Source: Atriophallophorus winterbourni
Taxonomy: Eukaryota; Platyhelminthes; Trematoda; Plagiorchiida; Microphallidae
Assembly (NCBI GenBank): GCA_013407085.1
Contig: JACCGJ010018192.1
Location: 62,001 to 126,000 of the forward strand
DNA: 64,000 bases
Reading direction: 5' to 3'
The notes under the pieces are model-generated. The model was not told the origin of the DNA. It saw only the letters and a program-made list of their open reading frames with translations, and searched no databases. Positions within the stretch are counted from its first letter, which is position 1. The number at the start of each line of letters is the position of its first letter. The position numbers and the translations under genes were made by a program. This document shows positions 32,148 through 42,534 of this stretch, piece by piece.

Positions 32148-33929
32148 ATGGGAAATGCTCCGGGAAGAGATCGAGACTGCCCTCATGAATCCCGACTTGC
32201 CAAAAAAGCAAAGATTAACTTGAAAGCTTTTTATGGCTATGTTCAGTCCAAGCGATCATTAAGAGAAGAAATAGGTACGTTAGTGCTGGACGATGGCAAT
32301 ACGGCTTTGACTGCACCGGAAAAAGCCGATGCGTTGCATTCATTCTTCTGCAGTGTTTATCGGCGCGATTCAGGTAACTGTTTAGAAACTCACGAGTGCA
32401 GAGCACCTCCCTTTAGCTCGGTGGAGGTTAATCAGGAAATGGTCACCACAGTTCTGTCGCAGCTGGACAAAACTAAGTCGGCTGGCCCCGACGGCATACA
32501 TCCGGCTATTCTTCAACCGCTCGCGAATATAGTTAGCCTTGCAATCAGAAATCTTTTCGAAGCTACCTTACTCCAGGGTATACTACCGGATGATTGGAAA
32601 CGAGCGGCGGTAATAGCCATATACAAAAAGGGTCCCATTTCGGATGTACGCAACTACAGGCCAGTAAGCCTGACAAGCATTCTTTGCAAGTGCTTGGAAA
32701 AAATCATTCGGCACCAGGTATGTAAACATTTGGTAGCCAATTCCTTACTATCCGATGCCCAGCACGGATTCTGGAAAGGAAGGTCCTGCCTAACCAATCT
32801 TCTAAGCTTTCTGGACGAAGTGACATTACGCCTCGATGAAGGGAGAGTAGTCGAAGTCTGCTATCTTGATTTTCAAAAGGCATTTGACTCGGTGAACCAT
32901 AGGTACCTTCTGCACAAACTAAGTATGTGTGGCGTCACAGGTGACCTACATCGATGGTTAGACAGCTTCTTAACTAATCGCACTAACTATGTTAGAATTG
33001 CAGGGGAGTGCTCGCAGGAATCACTGATTCTCAGTGGAGTGCCTCAAGGCTCGGTGCTTGGTCCATTACTTTTTCTTATTTTTGTAAACGACCTGGCAGC
33101 GTGCTTGAGTTCACGCTGCTTCCTGTTTGCTGATGATGTTAAGATCCTAGGAACCGACAGTAGAGATACGCTTATCTCTGATTTAGAAAAAGTAATCGAG
33201 TGGACAAAGACCTGGGACTTGCCACTAAACCTGGGGAAGAGCTGTCTTCTGACGACTGATTTAGCGACAACCCAACTAGAAGTTGGTGAAGGAACTATCA
33301 GAATAGCGGCTGCTCAGAAAGTGAAGGATCTTGGCATTACTATAACAGGCGATTTTAAATGGGCTACTCAATGTGCCGAAGCTGCAAACAAGGCTCGCAG
33401 AGAATTGTTCAGACTTCGCTCAGCGTTATCTTGCCGAAAACCTTCAATCTTCATTCCCTTATACAAAGTAGTCGTGCGGCCTCACTTGGAGTACTGCGTT
33501 CAATCCTGGGCACCGTACTTAAAAAAGGATATAGCATGTCTCGAAAGGGTCCAGCGCCTTGCGACTAGGATGGTTGAGGGTCAGGCAGGTAAAACTTATG
33601 AGGCTAGACTCAAGGACCTCGGTTTGTTCTCACTAAAGAGACGGCGGCTGCGAGGTGACCTAATAGAAGCCTTCAAGATTCTAAAGGGTCTTACAGGTGA
33701 TAATATTACTGAAATCCTTAAACTTGCACCTAAAGCAGCTACAAGGGGTAATTCCATGAAACTTCTTAAGAGTAGGCCCAGGTTGCTGGCACGTGAGCAC
33801 TTTTTCAGCAACCGTGTGGTCAACTTCTGGAACAAGCTCCCAGATTGTATAGTAAGCCTCCCAAATGTGTTGAGCTTTAAAAGGGAATTAGACGTTAAAT
33901 GGTCTATCATATTTCCGCATATTGTCTAA
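32148..33929 (+). CDS. CR1-like reverse transcriptase, 593-codon open frame
   Basis: ORF2 of a non-LTR retrotransposon without the 5' endonuclease domain. The RT domain is uninterrupted. Motifs in order: KSAGPDGIHPAILQPLA (about residue 105), NYRPVSLTSILCKCLEKII, AQHGFWKGRSCLTNLL, YLDFQKAFDSVNH, SGVPQGSVLGPLLFLIFVND, and the catalytic FADDVKILG (about residue 330). Then come thumb sequences, PHLEYCVQSWAPYLKKD, and the C-terminal block FFSNRVVNFWNKLPDCIVSL. It would reverse-transcribe its RNA by target-primed synthesis. The 5' side is truncated at about 32150, so no EN domain and no promoter are present; the ATG at 32148 is only the first in frame. The open frame and clean motifs suggest a young insertion. 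A-rich sequence follows the stop. Confidence 0.88.
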   Translation: MGNAPGRDRDCPHESRLAKKAKINLKAFYGYVQSKRSLREEIGTLVLDDGNTALTAPEKADALHSFFCSVYRRDSGNCLETHECRAPPFSSVEVNQEMVTTVLSQLDKTKSAGPDGIHPAILQPLANIVSLAIRNLFEATLLQGILPDDWKRAAVIAIYKKGPISDVRNYRPVSLTSILCKCLEKIIRHQVCKHLVANSLLSDAQHGFWKGRSCLTNLLSFLDEVTLRLDEGRVVEVCYLDFQKAFDSVNHRYLLHKLSMCGVTGDLHRWLDSFLTNRTNYVRIAGECSQESLILSGVPQGSVLGPLLFLIFVNDLAACLSSRCFLFADDVKILGTDSRDTLISDLEKVIEWTKTWDLPLNLGKSCLLTTDLATTQLEVGEGTIRIAAAQKVKDLGITITGDFKWATQCAEAANKARRELFRLRSALSCRKPSIFIPLYKVVVRPHLEYCVQSWAPYLKKDIACLERVQRLATRMVEGQAGKTYEARLKDLGLFSLKRRRLRGDLIEAFKILKGLTGDNITEILKLAPKAATRGNSMKLLKSRPRLLAREHFFSNRVVNFWNKLPDCIVSLPNVLSFKRELDVKWSIIFPHIV

Positions 33930-33974
33930 TAAAAAAAATTTTAAAAAAACAAAAAAACGTATTTTTACATTTTT

Positions 33975-34080
33975 ATCATATCTGTCTAGGCCTGGACAAC
34001 CTGACAGTAAATTAGCCCACATGCAGTCTATGACTGTGTTTCACTTTACCTCAACTAGGCTAGTGATTTCATACACCACA
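33975..34080 (+). repeat. LINE tail repeat T, copy 5
   Basis: CTGTCTAGGCCTGGACAACC, CAGTAAATTAGCCCACATGC, AGGCTAGTGATTTCATACACC. More diverged than copies 1-4. Confidence 0.7.
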
Positions 34081-34675
34081 CATTGTTCACGCATATTATT
34101 GCATTGTTTCCTGAATAGCTGACCTCTCACCGTGCTGGTGAAGAGAAACCCTACCTTACTTTCCAGATATTCGGAAACAAGAACGTGTGAAAAGTACGAA
34201 CTGTATACTCGATATCGAAGTGCCGGGTGCTCAAACGCATACCGTCGAAGGAAATCTGGGCGCGTGATTGGCTTTTAGCCACCTTCAGCCCTGTGCAACT
34301 TGAAATTGAACTTGAAAACCCGAAGGATCAACAAAAGAAAATAAAATTTCGTTCAGACACTAATATAGTCTACGCTGATGTTGTTTTGATAAATATTTCC
34401 GAGTGCTGTAAGTTTTAGAGACTGCATTAGTAGCTTCGATGCTATTAAGTACTGAAAGTAGTAGTTCGCTTCGTTCATTAACAAGGCATGGCTATGTAGG
34501 TCGCGGTTAAATCCCGTTGCCTTTCAAGGTCAAGTTCAAATTTAAGTCGCACACGGATCAAAAATAAGCATCAATCACTAGCACTAGTATTTTTAGGTTG
34601 CAGTGTCGATTTTTATTTGAGATTGCGAAAATTAACACCTAATCGCAACACGCTCAAAATAATTTTATTCAGATT
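34081..34675. other. Unassigned stretch with one small frame
   Basis: A 63-codon frame at 34227-34418 includes WLLATFSPVQLEIELENPKD and NIVYADVVLINIS. It could be an exon remnant; no family recognised. Confidence 0.3.
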
Positions 34676-36097
34676 CATTGACCCTGTAAATTACCGTACT
34701 GTTACACTTACGTCTGTCGTAAGCAAATTGCTGGAACGGATTGTAAAGGATAAGATAGAACAGTATTTGCGCGAGACCCAACAATGCTCGAATGCCCAAC
34801 ACGGCTTCACGGAAGGCCGCTCATGTATCTCCAATCTACTGACCGCCCGAGAACATTGGTGCAGAAGCCTTGACGCTGGTTTGCCAGTTGATGTAGTCTT
34901 CATCGAATTCAGTAAAGCATTCGACCGTGTTCCACATCAGAGGCTTATTTGGAAACTAAGAATGTCTGGTATAGAGGCTTCGTTGCTTGCTTGGATTGAG
35001 GATTTTCTTATCGAAAGGCGAAGCCTCGTTGAAGTCAATGGGGCCAGATCTGCATCCTTTATCCCAACTTCTGGTGTACCACAAGGATCCGTTCTGGGTC
35101 CAACCCTGTTCAAACTCTATGTGAGTGACCTTCCCGGTATTCTGAACAGTGGTTGTCTCTTATTTGCAGATGATCTGAAGGTGTGGGCTTCTGTCACGAC
35201 GGCCGCTGACGCTTCCCACTTGCAAGATGATTTGAATGCACTTCGGAGTTGGACTGACAGATGGATACTCCCGATTAATGAAAAGAAGTGTGCTATCATG
35301 CACATCGGGAGCAACAACATGCGACATGCATATCAGTTGGAGGGCCATGGTCTCAGGATAGTTGATGTAGAGCGAGATTTGGGGGTGATGGTAACTTCAT
35401 CCCTCAAAACTGCGGAGGATACTGCGAGAAAGGTCGGTTCTGCCAGCCGCATGTGGTGGGCATTGAGACGATCCTTCTTAGAGATAAATCCCAAAGTTTT
35501 TCAAGTTCTGTATAGCTCTCACGTCAGACCAATATTAGAATTTGGGCTTCCTGTGAACTATCCGTTAACCAAAGGGGAGAAGGATCGTCTGGAGAAAGTC
35601 CAAAGGAGGGCTACCAAGTGCGTGAGGGGTATGTTTCGTATTCCCTATGACGACCGATTGCGGGAACTCAAACTTTTCCCACTGGAATATCGAAGAATGT
35701 GATATGATTTGCTGGTCACGCGGAGAATCCTACTTGGATATTACGGAACGGAACTTCAACAATTCTTTTCGGTATCCACGGACTCCAGAACTAGAGGTCA
35801 TTCGCTGAAGTTGCAGAAGAGCCGAACGGAACACCTGAAGCCATCGTTTACTCTGTCGACCAGAGTGGTCAATATTTGGAATGCACTCTCCGCTGATGCA
35901 ATTGGAGCAGTCACCGAAGAGCAGTTTAAACGCATATTGGACGGTGAACTTCCCGCTATCCTGCGCGATTCGCCTACTCTTTCAGCTCAGTAACTCCTCG
36001 TGAGGAATCTACGCTGAGATCGCAGAGACCCGGGAGGTGAAGCGGCTTTCACGGACTGTAGTCCTCCTACCGTCTATTCAGAAGAAGAAGAAGAAGA
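34676..36097 (+). mobile_element. CR1-like LINE, 5' truncated
   Basis: ORF2 from RT motif 2 to the end: NYRTVTLTSVVSKLLERIVK, AQHGFTEGRSCISNLLTARE, FIEFSKAFDRVPHQRLIWKL, SGVPQGSVLGPTLFKLYVSD, FADDLKVWASVTT and the C-terminal TLSTRVVNIWNALSADAIGA. One nonsense change, TGA at 35700-35702, splits the frame where the related copy at 36.9 kb reads CGA, an apparent C-to-T change at a CpG. The 3' end is GTCTATTCAGAAGAAGAAG. It faces a related element tail to tail. Confidence 0.88.
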
Positions 36098-36483
36098 ATC
36101 CTTGTGATTTGCTGGTTTCAATTTGATCACATACGAAATGCCTCCTCTTTAGTGGAAAGAGAACAAAATTATACATGCATTCCATATAAAACTTTCCTTG
36201 TCAATCGGTTTTACGAGTAGTTGAGCAGTGTGTATGTCCGAGCTTGGAATTTTCATTTTCAGATAGGGCAATTAATTTTGAACGCAATAGTTTCGATGAG
36301 GTTTCGCGAAGGCTTCATAAAGCGTAATAAGACCCGCGAGTTTAGAACGCATTCAATGGCTTAATATCTTTTTTCAAGTTAGTGTCATCACTTCGAAACT
36401 TTGATTAACGAAATTAGAGCTGGCTGTACCCAGATTACCTAATGGGTAAAAATTGATACCAATTAGTCTCAACCACTTACCTG
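36098..36483. other. Spacer between tail-to-tail LINEs
   Basis: No gene or repeat recognised in about 390 bp. Confidence 0.45.
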
Positions 36484-37219
36484 CTTTTCTTCTTCTTCTG
36501 AATAGACGGCAGGAGGACTACAGTCCGTGAAAGCCGCTTCACCTCCCGGGTCTCTGCTATCTCAGCGTAGATTCCTCACGAGGAGTTACTGAGCTGAAAG
36601 AGTAGGCGAATCGCGCAGGATAGCGGGAAGTTCACCGTCCAATATGCGTTTAAACTGCTCTTCGGTGACTGCTCCAATTGCATCAGCGGAGAGTGCATTC
36701 CAAATATTGACCACTCTGGTCGACAGAGTAAACGATGGTTTCAGGTGTTCCGTTCGGCGCTTCTGCAACTTCAGTGAATGACCTCTAGTTCTGGAGTCCG
36801 TGGATACCGAAAAGAATTGTTGAAGTTCCGTTCCGTAATATCCAAGCAGGATTCTCCGCGTGACCAGCAAATCATATCGCATTCTTCGATATTCCAGTGG
36901 GAGAAGTTTGAGTTCCCGCAATCGGTCGTCATAGGGAATACGAAACATACCCCTCACGCACTTGGTAGCCCTCCTTTAGACTTTCTCCATACGATCCTTC
37001 TCCCCTTTGGTTAACGGATAGTTCACGGGAAGCCCAAATTCTAATATTGGTCTGACATGAGAGCTATACAGAACTTGAAAAACTTTGGGATTTATCTGTA
37101 AAAAGGGTCGTTTCAATGCCCACCACATGCGGCTGGCAGAACCGACCTTTCTGGCAGTATCCTCCGCAGTTTTTTCAGGGATAAAGTTACCATCACCCCC
37201 AAATCTCGCTCTACATCAA

Positions 37220-37638
37220 CTGTAAAAGGCAGAATTCCAATTATTTTTATTGAAAATCAAACGTTCGAATCTCCTGCATTTTGTTCATTATTATCGTTTC
37301 GTTTTACTGAACCATTTGAAGTTATTGGATTTTGGGTCAACTTTTTTGTATCTTTATTTGGCCGTTCGCGCGCAGTTGAAATTGTGACATTTAGCTGTAT
37401 TTGTTGCTATTGAATATTCGTTGTTTTTGGATTCAGTACGAAGCGGAATAATTGAGGTTTGCTATTTTATTGAATAATTATTTCGTTTCAACAGTACCGT
37501 ATTGTCCCACGTATTGTCTTGTCAATAATTTGGTGGGCTTAGACGCGTCACTCAACCGCTGGATAAACACATTGGTGTCTATATCGCGACTGAAATCTTT
37601 GACGTTGAACTCGATTTTCCCCGGACCGAATTGTCGGT
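37220..37638 (-). pseudogene. Probable retrocopy of a host mRNA 3' end inside the LINE
   Basis: The 419-bp segment interrupts the CR1 element and is flanked by the 8-bp direct repeat TACATCAA (37212-37219 and 37639-37646), a target-site duplication in LINE sequence. On the minus strand it begins in an open frame reading FGPGKIEFNVKDFSRDIDTN, then VFIQRLSDASKPTKLLTRQY and VGQYGTVETK, with a TAA stop at 37480-37478. An AATAAA lies 7 nt later (37471-37466) and another at 37251-37246, about 26 nt before the segment ends. The layout (C-terminal codons, stop, UTR, poly(A) signal, end) is that of a 5'-truncated mRNA copy. No A-tail remains. I do not recognise the protein. A non-LTR machine of the CR1 type could have made it. 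Confidence 0.6.
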
Positions 37639-39884
37639 TACATCAAATATCCTGAGACCATGGCCCTCCAACTGATATGCATGTCGCATGTTGTTGCTCC
37701 CGATGTGCATGATAGCACACTTCATTTCATTAATCGGGAGCATCCATCTGTCAGTCCAACTCCGAAGTGCATTCAAATCATCTAGCAAGTGGGATGCGTC
37801 AGCGGCCGTCGTGACAGAAGCCCACACCTTCAGATCATCTGCAAATAGGAGACAACCACTGTTCAGAATACCGGGGAGGTCACTCACATAGAGTTTGAAC
37901 AAGGTTGGCCCCAGAACGGATCCTTGTGGTACGCCAGAAGTTGGGATGAAGGATGCAGATCTGGCCCCATTGACTTCAACGAGGCTTTGCCTTCCGATAA
38001 GAAAATCCTCAATCCAAGCAAGCAACGAAGCCTCTATTCCAGACATTCTTAGTTTCCAAATAAGCCTCTGATGTGGAACACGGTCGAATGCTTTACTGAA
38101 GTCAATGAAGACTACATCAACTGGCACACCAGCGTCAAGGCTTCTGCACCAATGTTCTCGGGCGGTCAGTAGATTGGAGATACATGAGCGGCGTTCCGTG
38201 AAGCCGTGTTGGACATTCGAGCATTGATGGGTCTCGCGCAAATACTGTTCTATCTTATCCTTTACAATCCGTTCGAGCAATTTGCCTACGACAGACGTAA
38301 GTGTAACAGGACGTTAATTTACAGGGTCTGATAAGCTCCCACCTTTGAACATCGGCTTTACTATACCCATTTTCCAATCCTCTGGTAGACGTCCCGAATT
38401 GATTGAAATTTGGAATAAAGAGGCTAAAGGTGTACTGATGATCCTTGATAAAGGTTTTAATATGGCAGGGTGAATACCATCAGGACCTGGAGATGTCTGT
38501 TCATCTAGATGTTCGATGAGGATTCGCAACATGTCAGCCGTGATCTCATAATTGCCCATTACTTCCGTCGGCGATATTTGTTTGCAGGATATGGTAGGCT
38601 CTATTGCGTAAACTGATTGGTATTGCGATGCAAACACCTCAGCTTTCCCAGTGTCAGTCTCTATAACCTCCCGTTCCAAATTTTTGAGAGAAGGTACGGG
38701 GTTCGATGATTTGACCCGGCGCCGAATGTACGCAAATAATCGTTTAGGATTATATTTTGAAGAATTTGCTAATTGAAGCTCGAATCGACTTCTTTTATCT
38801 TTCTTCAATTTTGAGCAAAGATTCCGTACGGCCCGATATTCTTCGTAATGGGCGTCCGATCGGCTCGTTCTGAATTTAATCCAAAGACGCTTTCTTTGCC
38901 GCAGGCAGGTACGAAGTTCTCTATGAAACCAAGGAGGGCCACAGGAGCCGGGACGATCTCTGGTTAATGGAGCAACATCCTCTAAGCGACGGATATTATT
39001 CAGGAACCATTTCCAACAGTCATCAACAGTGGGATCAACGGGTAACGTCCAGTCAACTGAGGCTGCTTGTTCAACCAACAATTTCAAGTCCATGTTCCAG
39101 AAGTTTCTCCGTGGAAGCCGCGACGGCTGGGCCGGTTTACCCCGAGTCCATTGGAACCGAATAGCACAATGGTCGCTTGTATCGATGGGCTGTTCCACGG
39201 ATAAGTCCACCACATCTGACTCTCTGGGTGACAAGACCAGATCAAGAGTAGATAGAGTCTGGCCATGCCCATAGCGAGTAGAACGAGAACGTGCTGCACG
39301 AGGTTCAAATCCAGAATCAGATTTAGAAACTCCCGTTGGTACTCATCCCCATTTGTAACGATGTCCAACCAGTTGATATCCGGAGCATTCAGGTCACCGA
39401 GTATCATACAATCGTTCCTCGTCCCATGGCGGCGGAGCTGGTCAAATAATGCCATGATACGGGCGCAGGGTGAACGGTAGATGACACCGATCATTGCTGA
39501 TCCATTACTGGACTTGATCTGACACCAAATGCTTTCAGCAAAACCATCATCATCTCGAAAACTATCAACAACCTCCACGGATAAATGTTCTTTGACGTAT
39601 ATCGCCACCCCACCACCATGTCGAGATTCAATTCGATCACTTCTGAGTAGGCGGTAATTCGGAATGAATAGCTCTGCATCAGTAATGTCGAGTGTCAGCC
39701 AGGTTTCCGTTATTCCAACGATATCTGGCTGTAGTGCCAAGACATGATGGCTTACTTCGTCAAATTTGTTCCTCAAACTCCGCGCGTTGAAACAGAGCAC
39801 TTCGAAATACTTTAATGGAGAGCAGTTGGATGCTCGATCAGTATGGGCCTCCAGCGAACTTTGGATGGCCTCTCCACTACGCAA
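37639..39884 (-). pseudogene. CR1-like ORF2: endonuclease and reverse transcriptase
   Basis: The frame from 39884 encodes the AP-endonuclease: LCFNARSLRNKFDEVSHHVL, DIVGITETWL (catalytic Glu), RHGGGVAIYVK, IGVIYRSP, CMILGDLNAPDINW. After a shift near 39270 it continues in the 39234-38314 frame with the endonuclease end TSDHCAIRF, the linker, and SPGPDGIHPAILKPLSRI. A TAA replaces Tyr in the NYRPVTL motif. The 38280-37579 frame then gives FIDFSKAFDRVPHQRLIWKL, SGVPQGSVLGPTLF and FADDLKVW. Catalytic residues of both enzymes are visible, but the protein cannot be made in one piece. It would have nicked target DNA and copied the element RNA. Confidence 0.87.
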
Positions 39885-40908
39885 AAATCCACAATACGAA
39901 GGTCCTTCTCACCCTCCGATAATCTTTTCTTAAGCTCCATCGTAGCAGTCTTCATCTTAATTCTATCGTCAGGCGACAAATCTCGTAATATTTTATACGG
40001 TAGACCCTTCAGTCGATAAACGCGCTTTAGGATCTTTTGGGCCTGATCGTCGGAATCCAGTACTGTTTTCAGAACCCTGGGCTTTTTACACTCCAGATTT
40101 CTGCGTCCAAGTCGGAACGCTGATACAATTGTGATACTAGCCTCCCCTTGGTCAACCATTTTCCCGAAAACTGATTGAATGAACTCGCTATCCTGTTCAA
40201 ATCTGGCAGCAGATGTTTCTCCATCTGGTTCCGGTGCATTTACAATAATGAGACAGCATTTGCGTGCGTCTGGTGAATTGTCAGCTTTACTGCTCGGAAG
40301 TGAGATCTTACTCTCCTTCACCACATTCCCAGAAAACTGTTGTGGTAATCGGCATTCCAATTTGTCGACTCTGTTCGAAATATTGGACCAGGTTGCAGTA
40401 TCGGCATCTGTATTTATGGCGGCTACAGAGGCTTATGTGGCACTAGCATTTGGGTCTAATTCATTAGACGTGACCACATGTTCCGCAATATCTAAAGAGG
40501 CAGATTCCACTTGCACGTTCGATGGCAGTGCAACAATTTTATTCCTTCTAGTTTTCGATCGGCGTCCGGATGAAACAGCTTTGCTCTTTTTCGGTGTGCT
40601 ACCGAGTGGAGGCGTTTTGCTATCAGCCGGAACACTTGTGCCTTGTAAATCATTAACCAGCATGGAGCCACTTACAGGTAGATATTCCTTATTCGGCAAA
40701 TAAGAGGACTGCAAGGCTTTCAGACGGGGATGCACACTTCACAGATAAAATGAAGGTACGGCTCATGGTAGGTCCTCAACGCCTGATAAGTGGTGTCCTC
40801 CATTCTACAGCATCGGGTGTGAATCCAGCAGCTGCATATTGAACATTGCATGGCTTTGGATGAGGAAATAACTTTCTTGGCGCACTTGAAGCACGGCGAA
40901 GAAGTCAT
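39812..40908 (-). pseudogene. CR1-like ORF1 with PHD-type zinc finger
   Basis: Three overlapping or adjacent frames on the minus strand. From 40908: CFKCAKKVISSSKAMQCSIC, SCWIHTRCC and YLHFICEVC, a Cys4-His-Cys3 PHD-like finger typical of CR1 ORF1 proteins. From 40735: a basic low-complexity linker (TPKKSKAVSSGRRSKTRRNK). From 40360: an RRM-like part with CLIIVNAPEPDGE, VSAFRLGRRNLECKKPRVLK and LPYKILRDLSPDD. The protein would bind element RNA and chaperone integration. Two frame breaks disable it. ORF2 starts 72 nt upstream of the ORF1 stop in another frame. Confidence 0.78.
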
Positions 40909-41403
40909 TGTAACGTAGCCAGCAGTGAATCGTTATTGGAGCAGCAGATTGCAAAAACAATTAACCAGAATTCACGGGGAATACTTCTCAGTAAATCCCC
41001 AGACACGTATTTGGTTTCTAATAAAAATTTCAATTGAATCAGAGAAGGAATCTGATTCGATATTCAGCCACAAGACTTGTATTGAAAGATACTTGGAACC
41101 TCAGAAATTCACTCCACTCGCGACCTTGAAATTCAAAACAAAATCCAAAAAATTTGAGTGCACCCTAAATTTGTATGATTTCACCTTATTCAAGTTAACT
41201 AGTAAATGACTAATAGGAGACAACTTGATGACGTTTCTATATGTTAGATATATTGTAGTTTGTTGATTTGTCGATGCAAACAACTCAAAACGACGAACTC
41301 CAAAGGCATGCTAAGAGGTTATCTTGGAAAATCGAAGAAATACGATTAAAGTCTGAAAAAAGAAAAAATTCAGTCCGATCGTTGTCTCTGAGAAGATACG
41401 AAA

Positions 41404-42025
41404 ACTTAGTTCAGTTGATATAAATTTTCTCATCATTGTGAATATATGCCGGCTTCCGAAAAAGTCGCAGAACGCAAGTGACCATATTGTGGTCGCAACC
41501 GGGCAGCGGAGCTAAAATTTCAACGTTGCTGGGATCAGTACCTAGAGTGAAGATCAAGTCTAAAATGCTGGACAGTCTTGTAGGCTTACTCACAGATTGT
41601 GTGAAACCTAGAAGATTAATCGTTTTAGAGAATGCTGAAAATCTATTCGAAATGCGGGGGTATTTTCAGCTGATGCATGGCATGTTGAAATCCCCAGCAA
41701 TAATTTTATTGCTGAGAGGGACAATGGATGCCTCAGTGAACACATTTATAAGCTTATCAATAGTGAGTGTGGAAGGAGATGGTGGGTTATAGATGCACCC
41801 TATGAGAGCATCAAGAGAGGGTATGGTGATCCAAATTGAGTCATCTAGATCTTCTAACATATGAGAACTGTATATTTCTGCCGGAAAATCTGTATTAACA
41901 TAAATGAGAATACCACCACCACGGGTGTGGGTGCGGTCCTTACGAAACATGAAATAGTTGGCTAGTTGAAGTGAAACGTTGGGAGAGAGATATAGCGCTC
42001 GTCTAGAGTCAAAATAAGACAGTTG
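41404..42025 (-). pseudogene. CR1-like endonuclease fragment
   Basis: Minus strand: ALYLSPNVSLQLANYFMFRK, THTRGGGILIYVNTDFPAE, DALIGCIYNPPSPS and KIIAGDFNMP, then SILDLIFTLGTDPSNVEILA and GCDHNMVTCVLRLF. This is the AP-endonuclease order R-GGG, Y-x-PP, GDFN, L-D-L, DH. A frame break separates the two parts. It is a different subfamily from the 40-kb element and has no RT. Confidence 0.75.
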
Positions 42026-42153
42026 AAATCGAAAAAAGATTTAAAAATTCGATATAACAAGAGTGTACGTAGGTATAGTCAATATTGTTCATAAGCATAT
42101 TGTAGAATAACGGTACTCCCGTTGCACCGTGGTCTGAAATCGATGGTGTTAAT

Positions 42154-42225
42154 TTAAGTAAGGGTTTTGGTAATGAAAAGGAAAATTTTGCTGAGGAAAA
42201 TTTTGCATCGGTACATACACACACA

Positions 42226-42256
<31 letters not shown>

Positions 42257-42534
42257 TTTATCGGCAACTTATTACTAATAGCCAGTTCTTTAAACCAGAA
42301 CATGCATAAAATTCCGTTTGCCCTATATCTATTCTCCAGATCCTTCCACTTTTTGGGGTAACATTCATTTGAACAAGCTGAGTCCTTCATATCCCGTGCA
42401 CACTCACAGCAGCGGCATTGTCCGCTTAACCAGCTTGACGGCGGAACAACACCAGGAGGCTCTGGCGCGCGACGAATGAAAACTTCACGCAGTTCCAGTT
42501 GTGCTAGATTTGTGCAACGATTCCTACTGGCCAT
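42154..42534 (-). other. Cysteine-rich open frame, unidentified
   Basis: The 126-codon frame starts at an ATG: MASRNRCTNLAQLELREVFI, then SSWLSGQCRCCECARDMKDS and ACSNECYPKKWKDLENRYR, with seven cysteines in about 25 residues. It then runs into a (TATG)n-coded tail of VCMYVCMYVC. The clustered C-x-CC-x2-C pattern suggests a decayed exon or transposon ORF, but I cannot name a family. Confidence 0.3.
42214..42256. repeat. CATA microsatellite
   Basis: ACACACACATACATACATAC and further CATA units, about 40 bp. Confidence 0.9.

Larger units (their letters stand above)
36484..40920 (-). mobile_element. Nearly complete CR1-like LINE with ORF1 and ORF2
   Basis: Runs on the minus strand from about 40920 to a (GAA)n end at 36484, and is interrupted by a 419-bp insert at 37220-37638. 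Order: ORF1 (40908-39812), AP endonuclease, RT and C-terminus, which is the complete layout of CR1 elements. The 3' part (36484-37219) matches 35366-36097 of the plus-strand copy. Disruptions: two frame breaks in ORF1, one frame shift near 39270 in the endonuclease, a TAA in the RT at about 38314 (DPVN-stop-RPVTLTS), and a frame loss near 36975. It is a dead but recent copy. Confidence 0.88.

Noticed and set aside
37220..37638. Insert as a spliceable intron or introner-like element
   Set aside because: The minus-strand end TTTTACAG looks like an acceptor, but no GT donor gives precise removal, and an 8-bp duplication plus poly(A) signals fit a retrocopy better.
40179..40703. 174-codon plus-strand frame
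   Set aside because: Antisense of the CR1 ORF1; composition and lack of motifs indicate a shadow.
42009..42254. Peptide repeat MYVCMYVCMYVC as a coding repeat protein
   Set aside because: It is the translation of a CATA/TATG microsatellite.
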